From positions 1 to 38,806 of the forward strand of contig NZ_QZVS01000055.1 of the NCBI RefSeq assembly GCF_003602235.1: a DNA stretch of 38,806 bases, in the 5' to 3' direction. The position numbers and the translations under genes were made by a program. This DNA is from Cryobacterium melibiosiphilum. GTDB taxonomy: Bacteria; Actinomycetota; Actinomycetes; Actinomycetales; Microbacteriaceae. The notes beneath the pieces are model-generated. The model ran no database searches. It was not told the DNA's origin and saw nothing but the letters and a program-made list of their open reading frames with translations. The stretch's first letter is position 1; each line of letters starts with the position of its first letter. Shown piece after piece: positions 8,808-16,028 of this stretch.

Positions 8808-9073
8808 CGCCTCAGGTCGGTATGGGCGTCGACCCGCGCGCGCTCGTAGGCGACGGCGAGGTCGTTGATCTGCTCGACCTCGACGGAGTAGCGGCCGAGG
8901 GCATCCGCTTGGGCATCGAGGCCGCGAATGAGCAGGTCGACCTCGGGCGTGATTGACGCCAGCCGGGCCACGAACGCGTCGCGTGACACCGCGGTCCACT
9001 CCGCGCCGCCGGCATCGGTCTGGGCGGCGAGAAGTCTGGTCTGCATCGTGCGCAGCGCAGCCGCCTTGTTCAT
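8804..9073 (-). CDS. Helical WXG100-like small protein
   Basis: 89 residues from the ATG at 9071-9073. It is almost entirely amphipathic helix, with a W-containing turn (AEWTAVSRDAFVARL) between two helices and a long second helix ending in Arg. This resembles the WXG100/ESX helical hairpin of type VII secretion substrates, though the exact WxG is absent. The frame is open further upstream, and a CTG overlapping the previous stop could extend it by about 24 residues. It overlaps the next gene by 4 bp. Role uncertain; no secretion ATPase gene is in this window. Confidence 0.5.
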   Translation of the reverse strand: MNKAAALRTMQTRLLAAQTDAGGAEWTAVSRDAFVARLASITPEVDLLIRGLDAQADALGRYSVEVEQINDLAVAYERARVDAHTDLRR

Positions 9074-9141
9074 CCGGGTGCTCGCTTCCGAGCGAATGCC
9101 GTACGGGTCGCCGAGGCCGGGCTGCGCGTGTGTCCACCTGC

Positions 9142-9420
9142 TCAGAATGCCTCTCGGGCCAGGCGTGCGTCGCTGGCCAGAAACGCTTCGGCAGCGGATG
9201 CCGGATACGCGCCTGTTTCCACCAGCAGCGCCTCGAGCAGCCCGGCCCGGAGCAACTGCTGGCCGGTGCCCGCCGCAAGGGCGGCCTGCACGGTGTCGGA
9301 CTCGAGCACCCCGCCCGCGTACCGCCACTGCCAGCCGCTGAAGCTCATCTCGGCCGAAGCGGTCGTCACCGTCGCGGACAGCGCGTTCAGGAAGGCCGCG
9401 TCGACCCGCAAATCCGACAT
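9142..9420 (-). CDS. Helical small protein, WXG100-like neighbour
   Basis: 92 residues, preceded by GGGGG a few bases before the ATG (9418-9420). The N-terminal SDLRVDAAFLNALSATV and the Ala/Leu-rich remainder predict helices. FSGWQW lies in the turn region and a second helix follows (TVQAALAAGTGQQLLRAGLLEALL). It begins a run of three small overlapping or closely spaced genes ending at 8592. Organisation and composition recall ESX-type helical pairs, but no diagnostic motif settles it. The 182 bp upstream (9421-9602) hold only a short GC-rich repeat. Confidence 0.5.
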   Translation of the reverse strand: MSDLRVDAAFLNALSATVTTASAEMSFSGWQWRYAGGVLESDTVQAALAAGTGQQLLRAGLLEALLVETGAYPASAAEAFLASDARLAREAF

Positions 9421-9534
9421 GCGTGCCCCCAGTCGTCTACCCCTGTTAGCGACAGCCTAGGGGGTCGGGTACAGGGCCACCGGCGAGCCCGGGGCAGGCG
9501 ACGGATGCCGCGGCCACCCGCCTCCGTCCGCGGA

Positions 9535-9563
9535 AGCGGCGCAGGTCCCGCGCAGCGGCGCAG
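9535..9563. repeat. AGCGGCGCAG direct repeat
   Basis: AGCGGCGCAG at 9535-9544 and again at 9554-9563, separated by GTCCCGCGC. The same motif recurs in the cluster at 31584-31920 and at the right edge of the window. Confidence 0.6.
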
Positions 9564-9602
9564 CACCCGCACACCTCTCGAGCGCCGGACGCAGCGGCCG
9601 GG

Positions 9603-10037
9603 TCAGGAGATGCGGCGGTTGTCGAACGTCGGCGCCGCGTTCGGCGCCGCGAGCTTGTCGAAGCGCGCCCCGGCCGGGTTGCTCGGCAGCAGCGTCAGCA
9701 CGAACACAACGAGCCCGCCGATGCCGAAGGCGAACACGAGCAGGTAGAACCAGCCCGAGAAGTTCGCGTCGTGCAGCCGCCGCACGGTGACCGCGATGTT
9801 GGGCACGAGCAGCCCGAAAACCACCAGCAGGTAGAGCGGAACGCCGATCGCCGCGAGGCCCATTTCCGGCGCACCCGTCACGTCCTGGCCGGTCGGGATG
9901 ATGATGAGGGCGCCGCTGATCATCAGCAGCACTCCCACGGCGAGCGCCCACCACCAGTATTCGCTGCGCGCAGCGCGGCCCGAGAACGTCGCGTATCTGC
10001 TCAACACCGTGGATACGGCGGCCATCGGTGTCCTCAT
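9603..10037 (-). CDS. DUF805 membrane protein
   Basis: 144 residues. It has SRYATFSGRAARSEYWWW at the N-terminus, then about three to four hydrophobic segments and the DUF805 signature VRRLHDANFSGWFYLL. Function of the family is unknown; it is an integral membrane protein. The ATG at 10035-10037 is preceded by GGGAGAAG and is preferred over the longer frame from 10094, whose first residues look unrelated. A second DUF805 gene lies upstream on the same strand (10117-10584), so the two are a tandem pair, probably by duplication. Confidence 0.85.
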   Translation of the reverse strand: MRTPMAAVSTVLSRYATFSGRAARSEYWWWALAVGVLLMISGALIIIPTGQDVTGAPEMGLAAIGVPLYLLVVFGLLVPNIAVTVRRLHDANFSGWFYLLVFAFGIGGLVVFVLTLLPSNPAGARFDKLAAPNAAPTFDNRRIS

Positions 10038-10116
10038 GCGCTTCTCCCGGGGGTAGAACGTTAGTACTCCAAGGTTAACAGCGCGTTTGCACACAGCGCT
10101 ACTGCACGCGACTTAT

Positions 10117-10584
10117 TTACGCACTTCTGACCGGGGCGACGGATGCCGGGGGCCGCGCCGAGGCATCCGTCGCCGCCGTCTGCGCGAGAGTCGGCGGGGC
10201 GGTCGGGAGCAGGGCGAGGGCGAGCAGCATGAGTCCCCCGAGCAGCGGGATCAGGCCGAGCAGCGCGTACCAGCCACTCAGGTTCGCGTCGTGCAGGCGG
10301 CGCACGAGCACCGCCTGGCTCGGAACGAGCAGCCCCAAGGCGAGCAGTGCGAAGAGCAGCTCGGTGACCAGGGTCGCCGCCTGCGAGGCCGCGCCGCGGG
10401 TGCCGTCGCCGAGCACGAGCAGCTGCACGACCACGACCGCGCTGACGAGCGCGGTGAGAAACGCCGTCCACCACCAGAATTCCCGGCGGGTGGCACGGCC
10501 GCTGAAGCGGGCGTACTGTCCGGCGACGGATGCGACCGCTCCCGCCGCCTGCGCCGCCACCGCCCGCAGCGGGCCGGGCTCCAC
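10117..10584 (-). CDS. DUF805 membrane protein, paralogue
   Basis: 155 residues from a GTG at 10582-10584, only 2 bp after the stop of the DinB-like gene, so it is probably co-transcribed with it. AGQYARFSGRATRREFWWW, several hydrophobic helices and VRRLHDANLSGWYALL match the 9603-10037 protein. The C-terminal tail (TDASARPPASVAP) is encoded across a perfect 13-bp inverted repeat (10135-10147 with 10162-10174) made of two opposed CGGATGCC motifs. The end of the gene therefore doubles as a potential hairpin. Role unknown. Confidence 0.8.
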   Translation of the reverse strand: MEPGPLRAVAAQAAGAVASVAGQYARFSGRATRREFWWWTAFLTALVSAVVVVQLLVLGDGTRGAASQAATLVTELLFALLALGLLVPSQAVLVRRLHDANLSGWYALLGLIPLLGGLMLLALALLPTAPPTLAQTAATDASARPPASVAPVRSA

Positions 10585-10586
10585 GA

Positions 10587-11111
10587 CTACCGGCCCGAGG
10601 TGGCGGCGGCGCGCTCGGCGATTCCGCGCACGAACGAGGCCTGGCCGGCGTGCTGCATGACGTCGCCGAGCACACTGACGAGGCGCGCGGCGCGGGTGAC
10701 CGGCGGGGTCCAGCGGCGGTCGATGACCTCTTCGAGGTCGGTGTCGGTGAGGGTGGCGAGGTAGCCGAGGCTGTCGGCGTTCACGGCGTCGTAGTAGCCG
10801 GCGAGCAGCTCGGCGTCGGGACGCACCGCGAAGACGTCGTCGGGGGTCTGGCCGTAGCCGGTGGCGTCGTCATCGAAGGGAAGCGCGAAGCGGGCGGCCC
10901 AGCCGTCCCGGGTCCAGGCCTGCTCCGTGCCGGCGAGTTCGGCGAGGTGGTCGTCCTGAACGCGGCTGAGGTGCCAGACGAGCCAGGCGATGGTGTTGGC
11001 GTCGGCATCCGTGCGATAGGTCAGGGTGTCGATGCTCGCGTCGGTGACGGCGCCACGCACGAGGTCGTGCAGGCGCCCGAAGGCTTCGAGCAGCAGGTCG
11101 GTCGCGGTCAT
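10587..11111 (-). CDS. DinB-like (DUF664) metal-dependent protein
   Basis: 174 residues forming a four-helix DinB/DUF664 fold by pattern. WLVWHLSRVQDDHLAEL supplies two of the usual three metal-binding His, and DVMQHAGQASFVRG near the C-terminus supplies the third. In actinobacteria such proteins are often thiol S-transferases or are annotated as mycothiol-dependent; the substrate cannot be told from sequence. The ATG is at 11109-11111 with GAGGAGC upstream. It is followed by the DUF805 gene with a 2-bp gap. Confidence 0.8.
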   Translation of the reverse strand: MTATDLLLEAFGRLHDLVRGAVTDASIDTLTYRTDADANTIAWLVWHLSRVQDDHLAELAGTEQAWTRDGWAARFALPFDDDATGYGQTPDDVFAVRPDAELLAGYYDAVNADSLGYLATLTDTDLEEVIDRRWTPPVTRAARLVSVLGDVMQHAGQASFVRGIAERAAATSGR

Positions 11112-11178
11112 GATGCTCCTCGGAGGGGTTGATGGGTGAGGCCTACAACGCTACTCCGCCCGGCCGGGTCGCTTCGGG

Positions 11179-12453
11179 TCAGCGGCGGTGCGCGCTCACC
11201 TCGGTCGCTTTCACCGAGAGCCAGACCTGGCCGCCCACCCGCAGGCCCAATTCGGCGACGGATGCCGCAGTCACCTCCGCGACGACCTGCGGATTCCCAC
11301 TCGTGCGCAGGCGCACACCGCCGCTGCCCGGCTCGATGCCCGTGATCGTGGCCTGCCAGACATTGCGCGGGCTGGCGTGCTGCGGCCGCTCGGTCTGCAC
11401 GACGACGGCCGACGGGCGGAACACCGCCGCCGCCGGGGCAGAGGTCGGGGCCGCGACGCCAGGGGCAGCGACGGACGGCTCCGTGAGGGCGGCGGCATCC
11501 GCTGGGCGAACCCGAAAGAGGCGACCGTCGGGGGCGAGAATCGCTCCGTCGACGGCCGTGCCGACGACGAGGTTGACCCCGGCGAGCGCCGCAACGAAGG
11601 GGTTGCGGGGGGCCTCGAGCACGGCGGCGGTCGTGCCCTCGTCGATGATGCGGCCCTCCTGCAGCACGGCGACGCGGTCGGCGAGCACGACGGCGTCGAC
11701 CACGTCGTGGGTGACGAGGATCGCGCTGGTTGCGGTCGCGGCAAGCTGCTCGCGGATCAGCTGCCGCATCGCGGGCGCGGTTTCGGCGTCGAGGGCCGCG
11801 AGGGGTTCGTCGAGCAGCAGCACCCGGGGGCGGGCGGCGAGCGCGCGGGCGAGCGCGACGCGCTGCTGCTGGCCACCCGAGAGCTCTGCGGGCAGGGCGT
11901 CGCCGCGGCCGGCGAGTCCCACCCGGGCGAGCCAGGCATCCGCTTCGGCGCGAATCGCGGCCCGCGAGCGCGCCCGAAACGGGTGAGCGCTACGGTCACG
12001 GCCGTAGCGGCCACCCGTTTCGGGCGCGGTCCCGATCGCGACGTCGCGGTGCGGGTTCGATTCGGGCATAGCGGATGCCCCACCCACCCGGATCGCGAAC
12101 TCCACGTTGGCGCGGGCGCTGAGGTGCGGAAAGAGCAGGGCGTCCTGGCCGAGGAGGCCGATCCCCCGGCGCTCCGGGGCGACGAGCACCGCGACACCGT
12201 CGCCCGCGCGGGTCAGCACTGCCCCCTTGAGCAGTACCGCCCCGTCATCCGGAGCGAGCAGTCCGGCGAGCAGCTCGAGCACCGTCGACTTGCCGGATCC
12301 GTTCGCGCCGAGCAGCGCCAGCACCTCTCCGGCGGCGAGGTGCAGCGTCACGTCGAGGGTGAACGCGCCGCGCGCGAGGGCGAGCTGCGCGCTCAGGAGG
12401 GGGGCGGCATCCGTCGCCGCGGCCGGGGTCGAAGACACGCCCGGCGCGGTCAT
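11179..12453 (-). CDS. modC: Molybdate ABC transporter ATP-binding protein, with in-frame insertion
   Basis: ATPase of the molybdate importer at the inner face of the membrane; 424 residues, longer than the usual 350-370. Walker A GANGSGKST (49-57), Q-loop Gln near 103, signature LSGGQ (191-195), Walker B VLLLDEP (211-217), H-loop His249 and a C-terminal TOBE/Mop-like region (about 350-424) are all present. Between the Q-loop and the signature, about 40 extra residues (roughly 125-166, containing PETGGRYGRDRSAHPFRARS) interrupt the helical subdomain. About half of this is encoded by a 60-bp palindrome also found before mobA. The ATG overlaps the modB stop by 4 bp. The family assignment rests on motifs and on modA/modB as neighbours. 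Confidence 0.93.
   Translation of the reverse strand: MTAPGVSSTPAAATDAAPLLSAQLALARGAFTLDVTLHLAAGEVLALLGANGSGKSTVLELLAGLLAPDDGAVLLKGAVLTRAGDGVAVLVAPERRGIGLLGQDALLFPHLSARANVEFAIRVGGASAMPESNPHRDVAIGTAPETGGRYGRDRSAHPFRARSRAAIRAEADAWLARVGLAGRGDALPAELSGGQQQRVALARALAARPRVLLLDEPLAALDAETAPAMRQLIREQLAATATSAILVTHDVVDAVVLADRVAVLQEGRIIDEGTTAAVLEAPRNPFVAALAGVNLVVGTAVDGAILAPDGRLFRVRPADAAALTEPSVAAPGVAAPTSAPAAAVFRPSAVVVQTERPQHASPRNVWQATITGIEPGSGGVRLRTSGNPQVVAEVTAASVAELGLRVGGQVWLSVKATEVSAHRR
11969..12028. repeat. 60-bp palindrome inside modC
   Basis: Arms 11969-11995 and 12002-12028 are 27 bp each with two mismatches, and a 6-nt loop lies between them. It begins CGCGCCCGAAACGGG and lies in frame, with no stop, in the modC reading frame. 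A second copy is intergenic at 17882-17942. Confidence 0.85.
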
Positions 12454-13235
12454 GCGAGCGCCCCGGTGCGGCGGCCACCGACGAGCACGAGGATGATCAC
12501 GGCGACCGCGATGAGCAGCAGCGACAGGGCCACGGCCTGGTCGGTAGTGACGCCGGAGCCGTTGAAGGCCGTGTAGATCGCGAGCGGCATGGTGCGGGTG
12601 ACGCCCGCCTGGTTGCCGGCGAACAGGGCGGTCGCCCCGAACTCGCCGAGCGCGCGGGCGAAGCTAAGCACCGTGCCGGCGACCAGGCCCGGAAACACCA
12701 GCGGCAGCGTGATGCGACGGAACACCGTGCCGCGGCCGGCCCCGAGCGTCGAGGCGACCCGTTCGAACCGGGTGCCCTGGGTGCGCAGCGCGCCCTCGAC
12801 CGCGATCACGAGAAACGGCATGGCCACGAAGGTCTGCGCGATCACCACGGCCGCGGTCGTGAACGGCAGCCGCAGCCCGAACGCGAGGTCGAGGTACTGC
12901 CCGAGCACGCCGGTGCGTCCGAGCAGCAGCAGCAGCGCGATGCCGCCGACGAGCGGCGGCAGCACGAGCGGAACGGTCACGATCGCCCGCAGCCACCCGG
13001 CGGTGCGCGGCTTCGATCGGGCGATCACGACGGCGAGCGGCACCCCGAGCAGCAGGCAGAGCACCGTCGAAACGGATGCCGTCGCGAGCGACAGTCCGAG
13101 CGGCTCGAGCGCCGCGCGGCTCAGCAACAGCGCCGGCAGCTGGGCCCAGTCGACGCGCAGCAGCAGGCCGGCCAGCGGCAGCACCAGCAGGGCGAGGCCG
13201 ATCGCGGCCGGGATATAGAGGATCCGCGGGATCAC
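12450..13235 (-). CDS. modB: Molybdate ABC transporter permease
   Basis: 261 residues with five to six membrane helices; forms the channel of the molybdate importer. The cytoplasmic EAA loop is visible in the second half (ASTLGAGRGTVFRRITLPLVFPGLVAG), which docks on ModC. It starts at GTG (13233-13235), overlapping the modA stop as GTGA, and its own stop overlaps the modC ATG. This tight coupling supports one mRNA for regulator-modA-modB-modC. Length is a little above the family norm of about 225-235 because of the N-terminus. Confidence 0.93.
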   Translation of the reverse strand: MIPRILYIPAAIGLALLVLPLAGLLLRVDWAQLPALLLSRAALEPLGLSLATASVSTVLCLLLGVPLAVVIARSKPRTAGWLRAIVTVPLVLPPLVGGIALLLLLGRTGVLGQYLDLAFGLRLPFTTAAVVIAQTFVAMPFLVIAVEGALRTQGTRFERVASTLGAGRGTVFRRITLPLVFPGLVAGTVLSFARALGEFGATALFAGNQAGVTRTMPLAIYTAFNGSGVTTDQAVALSLLLIAVAVIILVLVGGRRTGALA

Positions 13236-14053
13236 GGTGCGAGGAACCCGGCGGCACCCAGCACGGCCTGCCCCTGTTCGGAGAGCACGAGGTCGACGAA
13301 GGCCTGGGCCGCCGCCGCGTGCCGGCTGCCGGCCACCACTCCGATCGGGTAGTGCCCGACGACGGCGTCGGCGCCGGCGGGGGTGATTCCCTCGAGGCGA
13401 TCGGGGTTGGCGGCGATGTCCGTCGCATAGACGAGGCCGGCATCCGCTTCACCCTCGGCGACCTTCGTGACGACGGCCGTCACGTTCTGTTCCTCGCTCG
13501 CGGCGGTCACGGTGACTGATGCGTTGGCGAGCAGGGCAGCGGATGCCGCTCCACACGGCACCTGCGGCGCGCACAGCACCGTGATGGTGTTCGGCTCGGC
13601 GAGGTCGTCGAGGGTCTCGATGCCGCGTGGATTGCCCGGCGCCACCGCGATGCGCAGCGTGTTGGCGGCAAACAGGGTCGCCGGGCCGACGAGTGATTGC
13701 TCGGTGAGCACGGTCATGTTCTTCTCGTCGGCGCTCGCGAAGACGTCGGCGGGGGCACCGGATTCGATCTGGGTGGCGAGGGTCGCGGAGCCGTCGTAGG
13801 TGACATCGACCTCGACGGACGGGTTCTGCTGTTCCATCAGCATGGCAAGATCGTCGAAGGCGGCGGTCAGCGAGGCGGCCGCGTAGACGGTGAGGGTCTG
13901 GGGCCCAAGGGCGGCGCCGGGGGCCGCCGCACCGGGGACGGTGTCGGGCGCGGGCGTGCCCGTGGTCGCACAGCCGCCGAGGGCCAGGATGAGGGCGGCC
14001 AGCACGGCAGCGGTGACGGTTGCTCGGCGAATCGGCAGGTCGCGGCGGCTCAC
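13232..14053 (-). CDS. modA: Molybdate-binding lipoprotein
   Basis: Extracellular solute-binding protein, 273 residues. The signal peptide is SRRDLPIRRATVTAA, then a hydrophobic stretch ending in the lipobox LALGGC, so Cys is the likely lipid anchor. ModA features: LTVYAAASLTAAFDDLA at the start of the fold, VTYDGSATLATQIESGAPADVFASAD with the oxyanion-binding Ser/Ala positions, LRIAVAPGNP, and DAGLVYATDI near the C-terminus. The GTG at 14051-14053 is chosen because it gives a complete signal peptide and overlaps the preceding stop by GTGA. The frame continues upstream to 14185 but that sequence is the antisense of the regulator. Confidence 0.93.
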   Translation of the reverse strand: MSRRDLPIRRATVTAAVLAALILALGGCATTGTPAPDTVPGAAAPGAALGPQTLTVYAAASLTAAFDDLAMLMEQQNPSVEVDVTYDGSATLATQIESGAPADVFASADEKNMTVLTEQSLVGPATLFAANTLRIAVAPGNPRGIETLDDLAEPNTITVLCAPQVPCGAASAALLANASVTVTAASEEQNVTAVVTKVAEGEADAGLVYATDIAANPDRLEGITPAGADAVVGHYPIGVVAGSRHAAAAQAFVDLVLSEQGQAVLGAAGFLAP

Positions 14054-14454
14054 AGGGCGCGTCCCGGGGTCTCGACGATCACGTTGGTGGCCTTGATCAC
14101 GGCGACGCTCAGCGACCCGACCTCGAGGCCGAGTTCGCGCACCGCCTCGCTCGACATCAGCGAGACGACGCGGTGCGGGCCGCACTGCAGCTCGACCTGG
14201 GCCATCACGGTGTCCATCGTGATCGCGGTGACGATGCCGACGAAGCGGTTGCGGGCGCTGCGGCCGACACGCGACGGATCGGCCGGCGCGCTGGCCTGCT
14301 CCTGGGCGAGGGCGGCGAGTTGGGCGCCGTCGATGGCGAGGCGTCCGGCGGAATCGGCCGCGGCATCCACTTTTCCGGCATCGACCCAGCGGCGCACGGT
14401 GTCATCGCTGACGCCGAGCAGCTCGGCGGCTTCACTGATCCGATAATGCGTCAT
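14050..14454 (-). CDS. Helix-turn-helix protein with Mop/TOBE domain (molybdate-responsive regulator)
   Basis: 134 residues. The N-terminus MTHYRISEAAELLGVSDDTVRRWVDAGKV is a MerR/excisionase-type helix-turn-helix. After a linker, RNRFVGIVTAITMDTVMAQVELQCGPHRVVSLMS through VIKATNVIVE is a single Mop domain, the fold that binds molybdate. It heads the modABC operon, so it probably senses molybdate and regulates import, comparable in role but not in architecture to ModE. Its ATG is 7 bp from a TAATCT -10 hexamer, suggesting a leaderless mRNA, with a CCGCA-TC-TGCGG inverted repeat just upstream. Confidence 0.88.
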   Translation of the reverse strand: MTHYRISEAAELLGVSDDTVRRWVDAGKVDAAADSAGRLAIDGAQLAALAQEQASAPADPSRVGRSARNRFVGIVTAITMDTVMAQVELQCGPHRVVSLMSSEAVRELGLEVGSLSVAVIKATNVIVETPGRAL

Positions 14455-14461
14455 GAATCGG

Positions 14462-14482
14462 AGATTAGCACCGCATCTGCGG
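14462..14482 (-). promoter_or_regulatory. Predicted mod operon promoter and operator
   Basis: On the minus strand TAATCT (14462-14467) ends 7 bp before the regulator ATG, compatible with transcription starting at the ATG. The inverted repeat CCGCATCTGCGG (14471-14482) lies just upstream of the -10 and is a candidate operator for autoregulation. No clear -35 is seen. Confidence 0.4.
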
Positions 14483-14535
14483 TTTCGGGAGGAGCAGAGC
14501 CTCGGCCCTCCCGATCCGTCTCCGGGGCTCTCCCG

Positions 14536-14629
14536 GCATAACTCCTGCTGATCGCCGCGGCCAACCGCGGACTTCCGCGTGATCCCACGGTTTCTGCCAC
14601 ACCGCCGTGACGATCTGCAGGAGTTATGC
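14536..14629. repeat. Inverted repeat in mod/moe divergent gap
   Basis: GCATAACTCCTGCTGATCG (14536-14554) faces its reverse complement CGATCTGCAGGAGTTATGC (14611-14629) with one mismatch in 19 bp and a 56-bp centre. It lies between the divergent mod and moe operons. It could be paired operator sites or the ends of a small element. Confidence 0.6.
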
Positions 14630-14679
14630 TGCCGACATCGCCGAGACACCGGCTGGGTGGAGGCACAGCCGCGAAACGC

Positions 14680-14685
14680 TAGCCT
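14680..14685 (+). promoter_or_regulatory. Predicted moeB -10 element (leaderless)
   Basis: TAGCCT fits TANNNT and ends 6 bp before the moeB ATG, so transcription would start at or next to the ATG. No ribosome-binding site precedes the ATG, consistent with a leaderless mRNA. No clear -35. Confidence 0.35.
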
Positions 14686-14691
14686 TAACCC

Positions 14692-16026
14692 ATGGCCATT
14701 TCTCCCCTCGTCGAGCCGGTTGCGCGGCTCAGTCCCGCCGAATCCGTGCGCACCGCCCGTCAACGCCGTCTGCCGCAGCTGAGCGAGCTCGGCCAGCGCC
14801 GCCTCGCCAACGCCCGCGTGCTCGTGCTCGGAGCCGGCGGACTCGGATCCCCCGCCCTGCTCTACCTGGCCGCGGCCGGGGTCGGCACGATCGGCATCGT
14901 CGACGCCGACGACGTGGAGCCCAGCAACCTGCAGCGCCAGATCGCCCACGGCCAGGCCGATGTCGGCCGCCCCAAGGTCGACAGTGCCGCCGAAAAGGTG
15001 CTCGCGATCGCTCCCGAAGCTTCTGTGCGGCGCCACCCCGAGCGGCTCGTCGCCGCGAACGCCGCTGAGATCATCGGCGGCTACGACGTGGTCATCGACG
15101 GCACCGACAACTTCCCGACCCGGTTCCTCGTGAACGACACCTGCGCGGCGCTCGGGCTGCCACTGGTGTGGGCCTCCGTGCTGCGCTTCGACGCCCAGCT
15201 ATCGGTGTTCTGGGCCACCCCGCCGGCCGACTCGGGTCTGACCGGCGTGCACCTGCGCGACCTGTTCCCGACCCCGCCGGCCGAGGGCGAGGTGCCCAAC
15301 TGCGCCGACGCCGGCGTGCTCGGCGCGCTCTGCGGCCAGATCGGCTCACTGATGGCGACCGAGACCATCAAACTCATCACCGGAATCGGCACCCCGATGA
15401 TCGGCCGCGTGCTCGTCATCGACGCGCTGTCCGGTCGGTTCAGTGAGATTCCGCTGGCCGGAACCGGCATCGCCGCCGCGCCGACACCGGCCGAAATCGC
15501 CGCGAGCGCCGCCGCCGCCGCGGAAGCCTCAGCCGCCGTCGACCTGCCGGAGGTCTCGACCGCCGGGCTGCTCGCCCGCCTCGACGCCCGTGCCCTCGGC
15601 GCCGACGACTTCGAGGTCGTCGACGTGCGCGAGCCGAGCGAGAACGCCGAAAGCTCCATCCCGACCGCCCGGTTGCTGCCCCTCGGCGACCTCGTCACCC
15701 CGACCGGCCAGGCCTCGCTGCCCCGCGACCGGCCGCTCGTCGTGCACTGTCAGGCCGGCGGCCGCGCCACCCGCGCCGCCGTCGCCCTGCAGGCCGCCGG
15801 CTTCGACGTGTCGGTCTTCACCGGCGGAATCGACGCTTGGAACGACGCCGTCACCGCCGGCGACGCTCCCGGCATGGGCAGCAAATGGGCAGCGGATGCC
15901 GCCCCCGGCGACGCCGAGGACATCGACGACGAGGTGCAGCCCACCGGCCGACACGCTGCGCCGCCGGCCGAGACGCCGCCCGCCGCACCCGCATCATCCC
16001 CCGCGACCGCCGGAACCCCGGCCTGA
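14692..16026 (+). CDS. moeZ: Sulfur-carrier adenylyltransferase with rhodanese domain (MoeB/MoeZ)
   Basis: Adenylates the C-terminal Gly of MoaD-type carriers and, through a fused rhodanese, supplies sulfur for molybdopterin synthase. 444 residues. The N-terminal ThiF/E1-like domain has LVLGAGGLGSPALLYLAAAG (about 43-62), VDADDVEPSNLQRQ and VIDGTDNFPTRFLVND. VPNCADAGVLG holds the catalytic-type Cys. The C-terminal rhodanese has VVDVREP and the active loop HCQAGGR (Cys about 353). The tail after about residue 390 is an Ala/Pro-rich acidic extension. First gene of the moe/moa run; moeA starts 2 bp after its stop. The start may be leaderless. Confidence 0.93.
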   Translation: MAISPLVEPVARLSPAESVRTARQRRLPQLSELGQRRLANARVLVLGAGGLGSPALLYLAAAGVGTIGIVDADDVEPSNLQRQIAHGQADVGRPKVDSAAEKVLAIAPEASVRRHPERLVAANAAEIIGGYDVVIDGTDNFPTRFLVNDTCAALGLPLVWASVLRFDAQLSVFWATPPADSGLTGVHLRDLFPTPPAEGEVPNCADAGVLGALCGQIGSLMATETIKLITGIGTPMIGRVLVIDALSGRFSEIPLAGTGIAAAPTPAEIAASAAAAAEASAAVDLPEVSTAGLLARLDARALGADDFEVVDVREPSENAESSIPTARLLPLGDLVTPTGQASLPRDRPLVVHCQAGGRATRAAVALQAAGFDVSVFTGGIDAWNDAVTAGDAPGMGSKWAADAAPGDAEDIDDEVQPTGRHAAPPAETPPAAPASSPATAGTPA

Positions 16027-16028
16027 CC

